NCBI RefSeq assembly: GCF_003345655.1
Contig: NZ_QQOH01000004.1
Coordinates: 1 to 64,000, forward strand
Direction: 5' to 3'
Origin: Motiliproteus coralliicola
GTDB lineage: Bacteria > Pseudomonadota > Gammaproteobacteria > Pseudomonadales > Balneatricaceae
DNA: 64,000 nt
Both the position numbers and the translations under genes were made by a program. Shown here one piece after another: positions 34,522-44,651 of the stretch. The notes beneath the pieces were generated by a model, which saw nothing but the letters and a program-made list of their open reading frames with translations, ran no database searches and was not told the DNA's origin. Position 1 is the first letter of the stretch, and each line of letters begins with the position of its first letter.

Positions 34522-35085
34522 GTGATTTCAAGTTTCGAAGGTGCGCTCAAACGTCATCAGGAAACCTTTGAGCGAGTTCAGTCTCTGGGTCCCGAAGTGG
34601 TTGCGCTGGCCGAGGCCGTAGTCGAATGTCTGCGCGGCGGCGGCAAGGTGTTGTGGATGGGTAACGGCGGCAGCGCGGCCGATGCTCAGCATCTGGCGGC
34701 GGAGCTGATGGTGCGCTATAAGGCGGAGCGGGGGCCGCTGGGCTCGATCGCATTGACCACCGACAGTTCGCTGATGACCGCCCACAGCAACGATTATGAG
34801 TTCGAAACCCTGTTCTCGCGTCAAATCGAAGGGCTGGCCAAGCCCGGTGATCTGGTGATCGGCATCAGCACCTCCGGCAACAGCGGCAATATCATCAAAG
34901 CGGTGGAACAAGCCCAAGCCATGGGAATCAAATCAGCAACCTTATTGGGTCGTGACGGTGGAAAATTGGCGGGAATGGCCGATATTTCGGTAACCGTCCC
35001 CAGCGATGAGACGGCCCGTATTCAGGAAGCCCATATCTTTATCGGCCACTGGTTGTGCGAGCAGATCGATAGCGATCTGGCTTAA
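34522..35085 (+). CDS. gmhA: Sedoheptulose-7-phosphate isomerase GmhA-type (SIS domain)
   Basis: This 187-residue SIS-domain isomerase makes D-glycero-D-manno-heptose 7-phosphate, the first step toward the heptose of LPS inner core. 'GNGGSAADAQHLAAEL' and 'GISTSGNSGNII' are the phosphosugar-binding loops, and 'DETARIQEAHIFIGHWLCEQ' holds the catalytic Glu and His. The start is GTG (34522) behind GGAGAG. The HldE and HldD genes that follow complete the pathway. Alternative: DiaA, a close SIS homologue, but the context favours GmhA. Confidence 0.82.
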   Translation: MISSFEGALKRHQETFERVQSLGPEVVALAEAVVECLRGGGKVLWMGNGGSAADAQHLAAELMVRYKAERGPLGSIALTTDSSLMTAHSNDYEFETLFSRQIEGLAKPGDLVIGISTSGNSGNIIKAVEQAQAMGIKSATLLGRDGGKLAGMADISVTVPSDETARIQEAHIFIGHWLCEQIDSDLA

Positions 35086-35114
35086 CGATGGAAACGAATT
35101 AAGCGGACCAATCC

Positions 35115-36566
35115 ATGCAGCTCTTTACTCCGGACTTTTCCAGCGCCCGCGTTCTGGTGGTGGGCGACCTGATGCTCGATCGTTACTGGCACGGACAAAC
35201 CGGTCGCATTTCGCCGGAAGCACCGGTGCCGGTGGTCCACATCAAAGATCACGAAGGCCGCCCCGGCGGTGCCGGCAACGTAGCACTGAATATTGTCGCC
35301 CTGGGAGGCAATGCCACCCTGCTATCGCTGGTCGGTAAAGACGAAGCCGCCGATAGTCTGCGGTTACAGCTCAATGAAGCCGGTGTTCAGTGCGAGTTCG
35401 AAGAGGTCGAAGGTTCGGATACCATCACCAAACTGCGAGTCATGAGCCGCAACCAGCAGCTGATCCGACTCGATTTCGAAGATGGTTTCGAAGATTACGA
35501 TCACGCCCATCTGTTGAGTCGTTTTGACCACTGCCTACGAGACTGCGATACGGTGGTGTTCTCCGATTACGGAAAAGGCTGTCTGGATGAGATCCGGGCG
35601 ATGATCTCCCGCGCCCGTGCCGCCGGCAAGCAGGTGTTGGTCGACCCGAAAGGCACCGACTTCAGCCGCTATACCGGGGCTACCCTGATCACCCCCAACG
35701 AGTCAGAATTTGCCGCGGTGGTCGGCTGGTGGCATGACGATAGCGAGCTGGTTGAGCGCGCTCATAGTCTGCGCACGGCCTGTGAGCTGGATGCCCTGCT
35801 GGTGACCCGCAGCGAACGCGGTATGGCCCTGATCCAATCTGATCAGGAACTGCATATCCCGACCCTGGCGCAGGAGGTCTACGATGTCACCGGCGCCGGC
35901 GATACCGTGATCGGCACCCTGGCCGCCTCTCTCGCCGCCGGTGAAACGATCGAAGACGCCACCCGTCTGGCCAACCTGGCCGCCGGCATCGTGGTCGCCA
36001 AGCTAGGCACCGCCACCCTCAGTGCCGAGGAGCTCAACCGGGCGGTACTGGGCGAGGCGGTCGAAGAGACCGGCATCCTCAGCGTCCATGCATTGCAAAA
36101 ACAGATTCAGACCGCCCGCGCCCGCGGCGAAAAGGTCGTGATGACCAACGGCTGCTTCGACATCCTCCACGCCGGTCACGTGCAGTATCTGGAACAGGCC
36201 CGTTCGCTGGGCGATAAGCTGATCGTCGCCGTCAACTCCGACGACTCGGTCGAGCGACTGAAAGGGCCGGAGCGGCCGATCAACCCACTGGAACAGCGTA
36301 TGGCAGTACTATCCGGGCTCGGCAGCGTGGACTGGGTGGTTCCGTTCGGCAAAGATTCGGTCGATGACACTCCTGCCGAACTGATCAAAGAGCTGTTGCC
36401 GGATATCCTGGTCAAAGGCGGCGACTACAAGGCCGAAGATGTCGCCGGCGGCGAGGCGGTGATCCGCAACGGCGGCGAGGTCATTATTCTGGGCTTCCTA
36501 GACGGCTGCTCCACCACCAATATCGTCCGCCGGATCCGTACCACCGAGGAGAATCAAGGTTCATGA
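35115..36566 (+). CDS. hldE: Bifunctional heptose-7-phosphate kinase / heptose-1-phosphate adenylyltransferase
   Basis: This 483-residue fusion has two parts. Residues about 1-320 are a PfkB-type kinase ('[18 protein letters not shown]', '[15 protein letters not shown]' with the catalytic Asp). Residues about 345-483 are a nucleotidyltransferase ('[19 protein letters not shown]', with the HxGH motif). It phosphorylates heptose-7-P at C1 and, after GmhB dephosphorylation, forms ADP-heptose. It overlaps hldD by 4 bases. Confidence 0.96.
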   Translation: MQLFTPDFSSARVLVVGDLMLDRYWHGQTGRISPEAPVPVVHIKDHEGRPGGAGNVALNIVALGGNATLLSLVGKDEAADSLRLQLNEAGVQCEFEEVEGSDTITKLRVMSRNQQLIRLDFEDGFEDYDHAHLLSRFDHCLRDCDTVVFSDYGKGCLDEIRAMISRARAAGKQVLVDPKGTDFSRYTGATLITPNESEFAAVVGWWHDDSELVERAHSLRTACELDALLVTRSERGMALIQSDQELHIPTLAQEVYDVTGAGDTVIGTLAASLAAGETIEDATRLANLAAGIVVAKLGTATLSAEELNRAVLGEAVEETGILSVHALQKQIQTARARGEKVVMTNGCFDILHAGHVQYLEQARSLGDKLIVAVNSDDSVERLKGPERPINPLEQRMAVLSGLGSVDWVVPFGKDSVDDTPAELIKELLPDILVKGGDYKAEDVAGGEAVIRNGGEVIILGFLDGCSTTNIVRRIRTTEENQGS

Positions 36567-37510
36567 TTATCGTAACCGGCGGCGCCGGCATGATCGGCAG
36601 TAACATCGTCAAAGGCCTGAATGATCGGGGCATCACCGATATTCTGGTGGTCGATGACCTGACCGACGGACATAAGTTCTGGAACCTTCAGGATTGCCAG
36701 ATCAGCGACTATCTCGACAAAGACGACTTCCTGGCCCGACTACAGGCCGGGGAAGCCTTGGGGCCGATCGAGGCGATTTTCCACGAAGGGGCCTGTTCGG
36801 CAACCACCGAGTGGAACGGCAAATACATGATGGAGAACAACTACGAGTACTCCAAAGTGTTGTTGCACTACTGCCTGGAGCGCGAGATCCCGTTTCTGTA
36901 CGCCTCTTCAGCGGCAACCTATGGTAAGGGCGAGATCTTCCGCGAAGAGCTGGCCTGCGAAGGACCAATCAACGTCTACGGCTATTCCAAGTGGCAGTTT
37001 GACCAGTACGTGCGTCGGATTCTGCCGCAGCAGCCCAGTTCGCAGGTCGTCGGCTTCCGCTACTTCAACGTTTACGGCCCCCGCGAGCAACACAAGGGCA
37101 GCATGGCCAGCGTGGCTTACCACAATCACTGCCAGATCCAGCGAGGCGAAGATCCAAAACTGTTCGGTGCCTACGACGGTTATGAAGCTGGTGGTCAGAA
37201 ACGGGATTTTGTTTTTGTCGGCGACGTGGTCAACGTCAACCTGTGGTTTATGGACCACCCGGAGCACTCCGGCATCTTTAATCTCGGTACCGGTCGCAGC
37301 CAGTCGTTCAAGGATGTCGCCGATTCGGTCATCGCCTACCACGGTAAGGGCCAGATCGAATTTATCGAGTTTCCGGATCACCTGAAGGGCTCCTACCAGA
37401 GCTTCACCCAGGCTGACATCAGCAAGCTGCGGGCACTGGGATACGACGAGCCGTTCAAGACCGTACAGCAGGGCGTTGCCGAATATATGAAGTGGCTGCA
37501 CCAGGCCTGA
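36563..37510 (+). CDS. hldD: ADP-L-glycero-D-manno-heptose 6-epimerase
   Basis: This 315-residue short-chain dehydrogenase-type epimerase converts ADP-D,D-heptose to the L,D form used in LPS. The NADP-binding site is '[16 protein letters not shown]' and the catalytic Ser/Tyr-Lys are in '[11 protein letters not shown]' and '[13 protein letters not shown]'. The substrate loop '[18 protein letters not shown]' is typical of HldD. It overlaps hldE (ATGA). Confidence 0.96.
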   Translation: MIIVTGGAGMIGSNIVKGLNDRGITDILVVDDLTDGHKFWNLQDCQISDYLDKDDFLARLQAGEALGPIEAIFHEGACSATTEWNGKYMMENNYEYSKVLLHYCLEREIPFLYASSAATYGKGEIFREELACEGPINVYGYSKWQFDQYVRRILPQQPSSQVVGFRYFNVYGPREQHKGSMASVAYHNHCQIQRGEDPKLFGAYDGYEAGGQKRDFVFVGDVVNVNLWFMDHPEHSGIFNLGTGRSQSFKDVADSVIAYHGKGQIEFIEFPDHLKGSYQSFTQADISKLRALGYDEPFKTVQQGVAEYMKWLHQA

Positions 37511-37562
37511 TCGATGCACGCGGAATCAACCCACTACCCCAGATCACACAGGATTTTCCACC

Positions 37563-38573
37563 ATGTCTAAACGTTGGCTGATCGTCGGCCCCTCCTGGGT
37601 CGGTGATATGGTGATGTGCCAAAGCCTGTTCAAGCACCTGAAGCAGCAACAGCCAAGCTGCACCATCGATGTGGTGGCGCCGGGCTGGTCATTACCGATC
37701 CTGGCACGGATGCCGGAAGTGGAGAATGCTATCGCACTGGATGTGAAGCACGGCGAGCTGGGGCTGAAGAAACGCTGGCAGTTGGGGCTGGGGCTGGTCA
37801 AACGTCAGTACAGCCACAGCATCGTGATCCCACGCTCATTTAAAGCCGCCCTGTTACCCTGGATCGCAGAAGTACCCGAGCGTAGGGGATATCGCGGCGA
37901 GATGCGCTACGGCGTCATCAACGACATGCGCCTGCTCGACAAGGAACGCCTACCACTGGCGGTACAGCGAATGGTCGCGTTGGGAGACAAGCCAAGTTTG
38001 GATCCACCCACAATTATCGATCCGCAACTCACCGTCGATAAGAAGAACCAGCAACGATTGATCGATCAGCATCAGCTGGATCTGAGCAAACCCGTGGTAG
38101 CCCTGCTGCCCGGGGCTGAATTTGGGCCCGCCAAGCAGTGGCCGGCGGAGTACTGGGCGCAAGCAGCCGATCAATTGGCCAAGCAGGGCTATCAACTCTC
38201 GTGCCTGGGCTCCCCCAAAGATAGAGCGGTGGCCGATGCGATTCAGCAACAGGCCAACTGCGAGCTGCTTAACCTGTGCGGCGAAACCCAGCTCGAGGAC
38301 GCCGTGGACCTGCTAGCCCTGGCACAACACGCGATCAGCAACGACTCAGGCCTGATGCATATCGCCGCCGCCGTGGGTTGCCACCTGATCGCGATCTACC
38401 GGACCACCACTCCCGAATACACCCCGCCGCTCACCCGTAACGCCGATATCCTGCGGGCCGACCTGGGCGGGGATGACAGTCTACTGGCGATTCGAGAGCT
38501 GCCGGAAAGCCACTCCCTGGTGGATGTCAGCGTGGACCAGGTCCTTAGCTGTATCCCCTCTAATCCGAATTAA
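37563..38573 (+). CDS. waaF: ADP-heptose:LPS heptosyltransferase II
   Basis: This 336-residue GT9 enzyme adds the second heptose to the LPS inner core. It shows 'IVGPSWVGDMVMCQSLF' (acceptor-binding loop with Asp), 'ALLPGAEFGPAKQWPAEYWAQ' (nucleotide-heptose-binding Lys) and 'AISNDSGLMHIAAAVG'. It follows hldD by 52 bases and precedes the O-antigen ligase gene by 20. The length is normal. Confidence 0.94.
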   Translation: MSKRWLIVGPSWVGDMVMCQSLFKHLKQQQPSCTIDVVAPGWSLPILARMPEVENAIALDVKHGELGLKKRWQLGLGLVKRQYSHSIVIPRSFKAALLPWIAEVPERRGYRGEMRYGVINDMRLLDKERLPLAVQRMVALGDKPSLDPPTIIDPQLTVDKKNQQRLIDQHQLDLSKPVVALLPGAEFGPAKQWPAEYWAQAADQLAKQGYQLSCLGSPKDRAVADAIQQQANCELLNLCGETQLEDAVDLLALAQHAISNDSGLMHIAAAVGCHLIAIYRTTTPEYTPPLTRNADILRADLGGDDSLLAIRELPESHSLVDVSVDQVLSCIPSNPN

Positions 38574-38593
38574 GCGATCCAGAAGAAGTTGCC

Positions 38594-39826
38594 ATGCACG
38601 CTGTACTCTCCCAAGGCTTTAACCTTGCACTGATGCTGTTATCAGCCCTGTTGTTGGTGGTGGATCGATCGATCGGCGCCGTTGCTTTACTGATGCTGTT
38701 ACTGTCGATATCCATGCTGCTGACCCGCCATAACCGCGGCATTAAGCTGAATCAGGATGAGAAACTGCTACTAGTCACCATGTGTATCTACCCACTAGCG
38801 GTGCTGATCAATATGCTGGTGCATCAAAATACCGACCTGGCCGATTTTGATATCGCCTCCAGATTTTTGCTGGTGCTACCGATCTTCTTTGCCGTCCGAC
38901 GCTTTGGCGCTTCAAAACGCTGGTTCTACGCCGGACTATTTATCGGTGCGATAGGGGCGGGCTGCTTTGGCTACTATCAAAAATATATTCTGAACCACAT
39001 TGTCGCCAACGGCCATGTGCACAAAATCTCTTTCGGTGATCTTTCATTGATGCTTGGTGTATTGTCGCTGACCTACTGCATCAAACCGCAACCTGGGCAT
39101 TCGCGCCATAAGCTATTGATCCTGTTATCGATAATCGCTTTCGGATTTGGGGTTATGGGTTCTATTACCTCTGGCACTCGAGGGGGCTGGATTGCGATTC
39201 CGATTATGCTATGGCTGATTATGCGTGAAGCCATTGAATTTAAACCGTTACGCTTTGGTCTCTATGCCGGTTTTATCGTTGCGACCATCGGAATCTATCA
39301 AAGTAACCAACTAGTTAAGCTGAAAGTGGATAGGGCTGTGAACGATACCATCGGCTATTTCTCCGAAGACAATCATATTAAAGGCTCAGCAGGCACCCGG
39401 CTTGAGATGTGGCGAGCTGCCGGGATTATGTTCCAACAATCACCAGCCTTTGGCGTCGGTGAGGGGGAATATCGCAATAGCGTTAAGCAGTTAATCAAGC
39501 AGAAGCTGGTCGCAAATAATATAGGCTACGGGCATGCCCATAACGAAGTGATGAACACCTTAGCCGAACTCGGGCTTATCGGCTTGGCTGCGCTACTGTT
39601 GTTCTACAGCCTGCTGTTGAGGTTCTTCTATCGAATGCGATCCACTGATCTACAACTGGCTACAGCAGGGCTGTTGCTGGTGTTCGGCTATATAGACTTC
39701 GGTTTGACCCAGGCGATGCTCAGCCACAATATTACGACCATCTTCCTGGTAACGTTGGTGGTAGCTCTGGCAGGCTGGCTGAGCCATATTAGACGGCGAT
39801 CAGATCAGTCATCCTCAGAGGCCTAG
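38594..39826 (+). CDS. O-antigen ligase (Wzy_C/WaaL family)
   Basis: This 410-residue protein has about 11-12 TM segments and a periplasmic loop (about 255-315) containing the ligase/polymerase residues: 'GSAGTRLEMWRAA', 'FGVGEGEYRNSVKQL', 'GHAHNEVMNTLAELGLIG', with the conserved Arg and His. It joins O-polysaccharide to lipid A-core on the periplasmic face. WaaL is favoured over the Wzy polymerase by its place among core genes. Its 3' end overlaps the convergent glycosyltransferase gene by 12 bases. Confidence 0.88.
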   Translation: MHAVLSQGFNLALMLLSALLLVVDRSIGAVALLMLLLSISMLLTRHNRGIKLNQDEKLLLVTMCIYPLAVLINMLVHQNTDLADFDIASRFLLVLPIFFAVRRFGASKRWFYAGLFIGAIGAGCFGYYQKYILNHIVANGHVHKISFGDLSLMLGVLSLTYCIKPQPGHSRHKLLILLSIIAFGFGVMGSITSGTRGGWIAIPIMLWLIMREAIEFKPLRFGLYAGFIVATIGIYQSNQLVKLKVDRAVNDTIGYFSEDNHIKGSAGTRLEMWRAAGIMFQQSPAFGVGEGEYRNSVKQLIKQKLVANNIGYGHAHNEVMNTLAELGLIGLAALLLFYSLLLRFFYRMRSTDLQLATAGLLLVFGYIDFGLTQAMLSHNITTIFLVTLVVALAGWLSHIRRRSDQSSSEA

Positions 39827-40855
39827 CAGATCCCGGTATAGCGCCCAGCACTGATTAAACACAACATCCGGATGATACGCTTCTACCGTCTGACGACCAC
39901 GCTCGGCGATCTGTTCACGTTCGGTAGGTTGCTCCAATAGGCGAACGACAGCATCCTCTAGTGCTTGGCTATCCGCTGGCGGTACCAACAACCCATTAGA
40001 CTGGTTTTGAATAATATCAGGAATTCCGCCCACCTCTGACGCAATCACCGCCACACCATGGTGCATGGCTTCAAGAATTGTCGACCCAAACCCCTCCATC
40101 AGCGATGGCATCAGCAGCAACTCAAAGCAAGCAAGGTAGTCACCCACATTTTGGATCTGCCCTACAAACTCTACATTACTTAATCCCGCCGATAGATGTT
40201 TCAACTCTTCTAGATTCGGCCCAGAGCCCAAGAATAAAAAATGAACCTCTGGATGACTGTGTCGAAGCTGCTTTGCCACCTCCAGCGTATAACGCTGACC
40301 TTTAAGATCGATCAGAGCCCCTATCTGACCAATCAGCCGCTTACCCGGATAGCGGGCTCGAATCGCTGCCGACTTCTCGGGATCGCTAGGAACGGGAAAG
40401 CAAGCCGAAGGAATGATCACCGTTTTATCGATCGCCGCCACCTTAGCCACCTGGGATCGGATTGCTCGACTTAAGCAGATGATCTTCTCGGCATTCTGAT
40501 AGGCCCAACGTGATGATCGCTTGGCGCTGATCGGATGTTCGACTCGACGACTGATGAGATAAGGTGTGCCCGTCAGCCAACGGTGCAACAAGCCCCAATA
40601 CACCGCCCGGCCATCGTGGCAATGCACCAGATCAACGCCTCGAGATACTGATGAGAAATGTCTTTGAAGCTGATTCTTGGCTTCTACAACCCTACAACCA
40701 TATTGTTCACCAAGCTCAGCCAGGGGATTGCCTGGCCGGGTAATCAGTACCTGCTCTATACCAGGCTGCCGGCTCAGAAAACTGATCAGGTTGGCGGTCT
40801 GTCTCTCTCCGCCGCCGAAGGCACTGGATAGATTTATATGCAAAATCTTATTCAT
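39815..40855 (-). CDS. GT4-family glycosyltransferase
   Basis: This 346-residue GT-B enzyme has the N-terminal 'NLSSAFGGGERQTANLI' loop. The C-terminal GT4 motif is 'LLMPSLMEGFGSTILEAMHHGVAVIAS' with the ExxxxxxxE pair, plus 'GGIPDIIQNQSNGLLVPP'. It probably adds a core sugar. It ends the minus-strand run waaC-like, waaA, msbA, acyltransferase, GT2, kinases, GT4. The donor sugar cannot be deduced. Confidence 0.88.
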   Translation of the reverse strand: MNKILHINLSSAFGGGERQTANLISFLSRQPGIEQVLITRPGNPLAELGEQYGCRVVEAKNQLQRHFSSVSRGVDLVHCHDGRAVYWGLLHRWLTGTPYLISRRVEHPISAKRSSRWAYQNAEKIICLSRAIRSQVAKVAAIDKTVIIPSACFPVPSDPEKSAAIRARYPGKRLIGQIGALIDLKGQRYTLEVAKQLRHSHPEVHFLFLGSGPNLEELKHLSAGLSNVEFVGQIQNVGDYLACFELLLMPSLMEGFGSTILEAMHHGVAVIASEVGGIPDIIQNQSNGLLVPPADSQALEDAVVRLLEQPTEREQIAERGRQTVEAYHPDVVFNQCWALYRDLLGL

Positions 40856-40881
40856 GAGAACTGACTCTATTATCTCACTTA

Positions 40882-41460
40882 TTATAATCTACTTAACTTT
40901 TTATATGTCCTCATTAACTTATTCCACTGCTTATTAGTCTTATTTATTAAAAGCGTCTCAATATTTCTTTGTAGAAAAAACTTAAGACCAAATCTTCTTG
41001 CACCAAGACCGTCTACAATAATTAGCTTATTTTTATCTTCCGCTTCTTTTTTCAATAAAACATTCTTTAATGACACATCAACAAATAGTATCTTGTTATC
41101 TACAAGATAGTTTTTTAGCGTATCTAACAATATCTCCAACTCGCACTTAGGAAGTGCGCCTTCTTTTATAACATCTTCAAGAGTAAGCTCTTTACTGTTG
41201 TCATAATTTGATACCCTATCGAAAACAACACCTTTTCCAAAATTTGTTTCAACCCAACCATAACAACTAGTTATATGAGAAAGATCTACCCTTTTTTTCT
41301 CTAAAAGCTTGAAGTAAAAATAATCTAAGTCATTTTGATGTCTTGATTTATTTCCTTTCTTCTCGATTTTTATAATCTTAGAACTATCCATTGGATGTAT
41401 ATAAGAAACTCTCTCATTTCCTTCAGATAAATATAAATCTTCAGTCAACTCTATATGCAT
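40882..41460 (-). CDS. YrbL-like small kinase-fold protein
   Basis: This 192-residue protein matches the YrbL (PhoP-regulated) family pattern: 'GNERVSYIHPMDSSKIIKIEKKG' (beta strands and Lys), 'CYGWVETNFGKGVVFDRVSNYDN' and 'NKILFVDVSLKNVLLKKE' in place of the kinase HxD loop. It is a minimal protein-kinase-like fold with degenerate catalytic motifs. In this locus it may modify or sense LPS core, which is inference. The gene is AT-rich relative to flanking LPS genes, as is the kinase gene just upstream. Confidence 0.75.
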   Translation of the reverse strand: MHIELTEDLYLSEGNERVSYIHPMDSSKIIKIEKKGNKSRHQNDLDYFYFKLLEKKRVDLSHITSCYGWVETNFGKGVVFDRVSNYDNSKELTLEDVIKEGALPKCELEILLDTLKNYLVDNKILFVDVSLKNVLLKKEAEDKNKLIIVDGLGARRFGLKFFLQRNIETLLINKTNKQWNKLMRTYKKLSRL

Positions 41461-41507
41461 TAATTAACCCAGCCCAACCTAATACCTAGAGGAAAAGAAT
41501 TTCAAAC

Positions 41508-42881
41508 TTAATCTGCATAAAAAGTCTGATTATATGCTTCTTTGAAAGGCGTCAGAAGATGACAATTAGATCTAGAACTCAGCTGCTGATGAATATCAGA
41601 GAGATCAGCTGATATTTTGTCTTTTATCCGTTTCCCATACCACTTTGTATTTCTTGTTACAAAAATCAAGGGAGCATTACCATCTTCAGCACTACTGACA
41701 CAAATATCGGATAGACAAAGATTGCCGTGTATAAAGCCTCTGAGATGAAGTCTTCCGAGTACTTCTCCGAGCCTAGTAATAAGTTCTACTTGTTGATCTG
41801 AATTCTCTACAAGCCGTTTCAACACTGTTTCAACAGTTTCTGTTTGAGCTGTTGAATAAATTAAATACTCTTTGTCGCCCTTATATCCACCATCTAGAAT
41901 CCTAGTCTGATCTATACCACAAACCCTAAGGGCCAGAGCTAGCGAGAAAACCCCTTTCACATTTGAAGGAGCTTTGATAAAGCCCTCTGAAGAGGATATT
42001 AGGTGAATATCATTATTATCATGGGAAAGATGTATAAACTCACCCGTTTTAGTAACTTCGCTCCAGTTATCTGGGAGATTCGACCCGCTAATGACCGCAT
42101 CTATCTCATTCGCTGGAAACACCTCATTAAACGACTGACTAACAAGAGAGTGCTCTTGAATTAAAGATTTTTTTACCAGGAGCTTGCTAAAATAGTCCGG
42201 ATCACCATCAAAGATGGTCAATATTTGATTCTGCGCATTTTTTCTAAGCTCTTCATAACGCTGTAAATTATGAAGTACGATAGCCCAGTCTTTTGCAAAA
42301 GCTCTTCTCTTTCTTAATTTTGTTCTCGAAGCGGTTGCATCTTCAATATCGATAAGAATCACATCATCATTATCGACAATAATATTTGGTCCTTTTGGAT
42401 CGCCATGGTTAATGCCAATAGAGTGCCAGTGATTAATTAACGAAATCACGCGAGATGACATCTGAAATTTGCTATCTGTGGATACAGCAGGATCAGCAAG
42501 ATAAGACTTAAACGTATCTCCATCTATACATTCAGTTATGATAAAAGAACTAGCTCTTATAAAAAATATATAGTCTTCAACCACTGCACAAGGAATGATG
42601 GTTTTAAGTTCATTCTTATTCAACCAATGAGCTTTATTCCATGTTTTCATGGATCGGCTTTTTTTAAATAATCGCCGTGTAAACCTTAGCCAACTTCCCG
42701 GATTATCCCTTCTAGCAATAAAGTTCTTTCCATCAACTTCAATTTTTATGACTGAAGTTGAATGATCATCCTTTAAGAAATTAACTTTAGATCCAATAAA
42801 ATGTTGATCGATATTTCTAGCAATATCAATCAACATTGAATCAGACTTATATTTTTCAGATACCTTGATTTTCCTTTTCAC
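41508..42881 (-). CDS. LPS-type kinase fused to a second, degenerate kinase-like domain
   Basis: This 457-residue protein has an N-terminal kinase fold of the Kdo/heptose kinase kind: 'VIKIEVDGKNFIARRD' with the ATP-binding Lys, the catalytic loop 'INHGDPKGPNIIVDNDD' and 'VILIDIEDATAS' with the metal Asp. A second kinase-like region follows (about 290-457) in which 'GFIHGNLCLSDICV' has Asn for the catalytic Asp and no DFG-like Asp follows. The first half could phosphorylate LPS core sugar; the second looks like a pseudokinase. The gene is AT-rich. Confidence 0.75.
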   Translation of the reverse strand: MKRKIKVSEKYKSDSMLIDIARNIDQHFIGSKVNFLKDDHSTSVIKIEVDGKNFIARRDNPGSWLRFTRRLFKKSRSMKTWNKAHWLNKNELKTIIPCAVVEDYIFFIRASSFIITECIDGDTFKSYLADPAVSTDSKFQMSSRVISLINHWHSIGINHGDPKGPNIIVDNDDVILIDIEDATASRTKLRKRRAFAKDWAIVLHNLQRYEELRKNAQNQILTIFDGDPDYFSKLLVKKSLIQEHSLVSQSFNEVFPANEIDAVISGSNLPDNWSEVTKTGEFIHLSHDNNDIHLISSSEGFIKAPSNVKGVFSLALALRVCGIDQTRILDGGYKGDKEYLIYSTAQTETVETVLKRLVENSDQQVELITRLGEVLGRLHLRGFIHGNLCLSDICVSSAEDGNAPLIFVTRNTKWYGKRIKDKISADLSDIHQQLSSRSNCHLLTPFKEAYNQTFYAD

Positions 42882-42890
42882 GAAAAATAA

Positions 42891-43655
42891 TCAGTCTCTT
42901 TGATTTGCTGCTTTTTCTTCATGTAACTCGTTGAGCTTAATGTATTTCATATACGCCCGCATCATGGAGGTCAGAGTTACCGTCATTCCATCCAAGCCTT
43001 GGAAAATACCACCCTTAATGATCATTTTCCGAATAAAAGCACCAATGCAACTGGTTACTGGTTTAATATTGGATGGTTTTACGCCCCTTTCGTACAAGGC
43101 CCAAGCATCTCTTGTTGTAAACCAATCCAGCCGCTGCAACCAGTGAGCATAACTTTCGTAAGTCAAATGGTAGATATGAGAATCAAGCTTCGTAGTCTTT
43201 GGCGCTATAACTTTTGAATGCGATTTACGATCGAGGTAATGCGAAGTTGTCCGATTATAGAGGCGAGTAACGTAATCGGGATAAAAGCCTGCGGCTTTAA
43301 TCCAGTGATTTCCAACATAGCTTTTACGTCTGAATGCATAGGCAGTAGAGGGGTCATCGAGCTTAAGGTTTGCAATAGCCTCCAACATATCCGCCTCAGG
43401 TCTTTCATCCGCATCAATCGAGAGAATCCAGTCATTTTTTGCAAACTGTGCACCATAGATTCTTTGGGGCCCATCCCCCAAGTACTTCTGAAGGTAAACC
43501 CGTGCCCCCATCTCCTCCGCAATTTGAACCGTTTTATCTTTGCTCAAAGAGTCCACAACTATAATGTCGTCACAAAATGATGAAATGCCTTTTATGCACT
43601 CAGCAATATTGTCTTCTTCGTTAAGTGTAATAATGATGCCGGTAATTCGGTTCAT
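42891..43655 (-). CDS. GT2-family glycosyltransferase (WaaE/LgtF-like)
   Basis: This 254-residue GT-A enzyme has 'GIIITLNEEDNIAECIKGI', 'IIVVDSLSKDKT' and the metal-binding DxD in 'ILSIDADERPEADML'. The C-terminal part (LTYESYAHWLQRLDWFTTRDAWALYERGVKP...) matches the WaaE/LgtF beta-1,4-glucosyltransferases that add glucose to inner-core heptose I. It starts 66 bases after the acyltransferase gene. The next gene starts 10 bases beyond its stop. Confidence 0.88.
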   Translation of the reverse strand: MNRITGIIITLNEEDNIAECIKGISSFCDDIIVVDSLSKDKTVQIAEEMGARVYLQKYLGDGPQRIYGAQFAKNDWILSIDADERPEADMLEAIANLKLDDPSTAYAFRRKSYVGNHWIKAAGFYPDYVTRLYNRTTSHYLDRKSHSKVIAPKTTKLDSHIYHLTYESYAHWLQRLDWFTTRDAWALYERGVKPSNIKPVTSCIGAFIRKMIIKGGIFQGLDGMTVTLTSMMRAYMKYIKLNELHEEKAANQRD

Positions 43656-43721
43656 GTACTTATCCTTCAGCAGTAGGATTTTGTTGAAGCTGCCATTGAA
43701 AGCCGCAGTTCGATTCCTGTA

Positions 43722-44651
43722 TCAGTATTTAAATCCAGGAGTACCTTTGAAGCGTTTGTGTGCCCAAAGGTATTGCTCAGGAACCTGCTTTATTTGCTCT
43801 TCAATCACTTGGTTATAGCGCCTGGTATCTGCGATATCATCACCGGAAGGGTATCTATCCCAAGGCGCTAGGATGTCAATACGGTAGCCATTCCCAACTC
43901 GAGCGATATTAAAAGGTATCACTAAAGCCTTACCTGCCCGACTAATCATAGGAACCACTGTCGCGGTCCGAGCAGGCTGACCAAAGAAATCAATCAAGGC
44001 ACTGTTTTTTTTCTTATAGCTTTGGTCCGAAGCAAACCAGATGGTACGTCCGCTACGAAGCAGCTTTATCATCCGCTTGATATTGTCTTTAGGTATCGCC
44101 TCTTCGGTGTGCAGATTACGGCCTGCGGCAGTGACATATTCCAGTAGCGGATTGTTCATCTGTCGGTAGACTGCGGCGAAGCTGGCATGAGGGAGCAGCA
44201 TTCGCGAAGCGATCTCCAGATCAGTAAAGTGCGCGCAAAGCAGGATCACACCCTTGCCCTCAGCCTGAGCCGCTTGCAGATGTTCCAACCCGTTGATCTC
44301 TCTTAGTAGCGGCGCGATTTTACGATCACTCCCCCACCAGCTAAGACCAGTTTCAAATAGCGCTATCCCCAGGGCTTCGAAATGCTGGCGGGTCAGTTGT
44401 TCATGCTGCTTAGCGCTTTGTTCGGGGAAACAGTGTTCGATATTGCGTCGCGCCACGCTGACTCGCTTCGGTGCCAGATGGTACAGCAGCCTCCCAGCCA
44501 CCCGGCCGATAGCCAACTGGATTGGAAATGGTAGCATGATCAACAACCGCAACAGGCCCAGCCCCAGCCAGAGCAACCAGAATCGAGGTCCCAGCAAATT
44601 CTTGAGAGTTGGGTTCTTTATTCTCCGCTCCCGGGTCCACCTACGCCCCAT
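43722..44651 (-). CDS. Lipid A late acyltransferase (LpxL/HtrB family)
   Basis: This 309-residue inner-membrane enzyme adds a secondary acyl chain to lipid A. One N-terminal hydrophobic segment (about 24-45) is followed by the HX4E catalytic motif in 'LLCAHFTDLEIASRM'. 'FASDQSYKKKNSALIDFFGQPA' and 'PFNIARVGNGYRIDIL' are family landmarks. It starts on the last base of msbA (TGATG-like coupling), placing lipid A completion and export in one unit. Confidence 0.92.
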   Translation of the reverse strand: MGRRWTRERRIKNPTLKNLLGPRFWLLWLGLGLLRLLIMLPFPIQLAIGRVAGRLLYHLAPKRVSVARRNIEHCFPEQSAKQHEQLTRQHFEALGIALFETGLSWWGSDRKIAPLLREINGLEHLQAAQAEGKGVILLCAHFTDLEIASRMLLPHASFAAVYRQMNNPLLEYVTAAGRNLHTEEAIPKDNIKRMIKLLRSGRTIWFASDQSYKKKNSALIDFFGQPARTATVVPMISRAGKALVIPFNIARVGNGYRIDILAPWDRYPSGDDIADTRRYNQVIEEQIKQVPEQYLWAHKRFKGTPGFKY

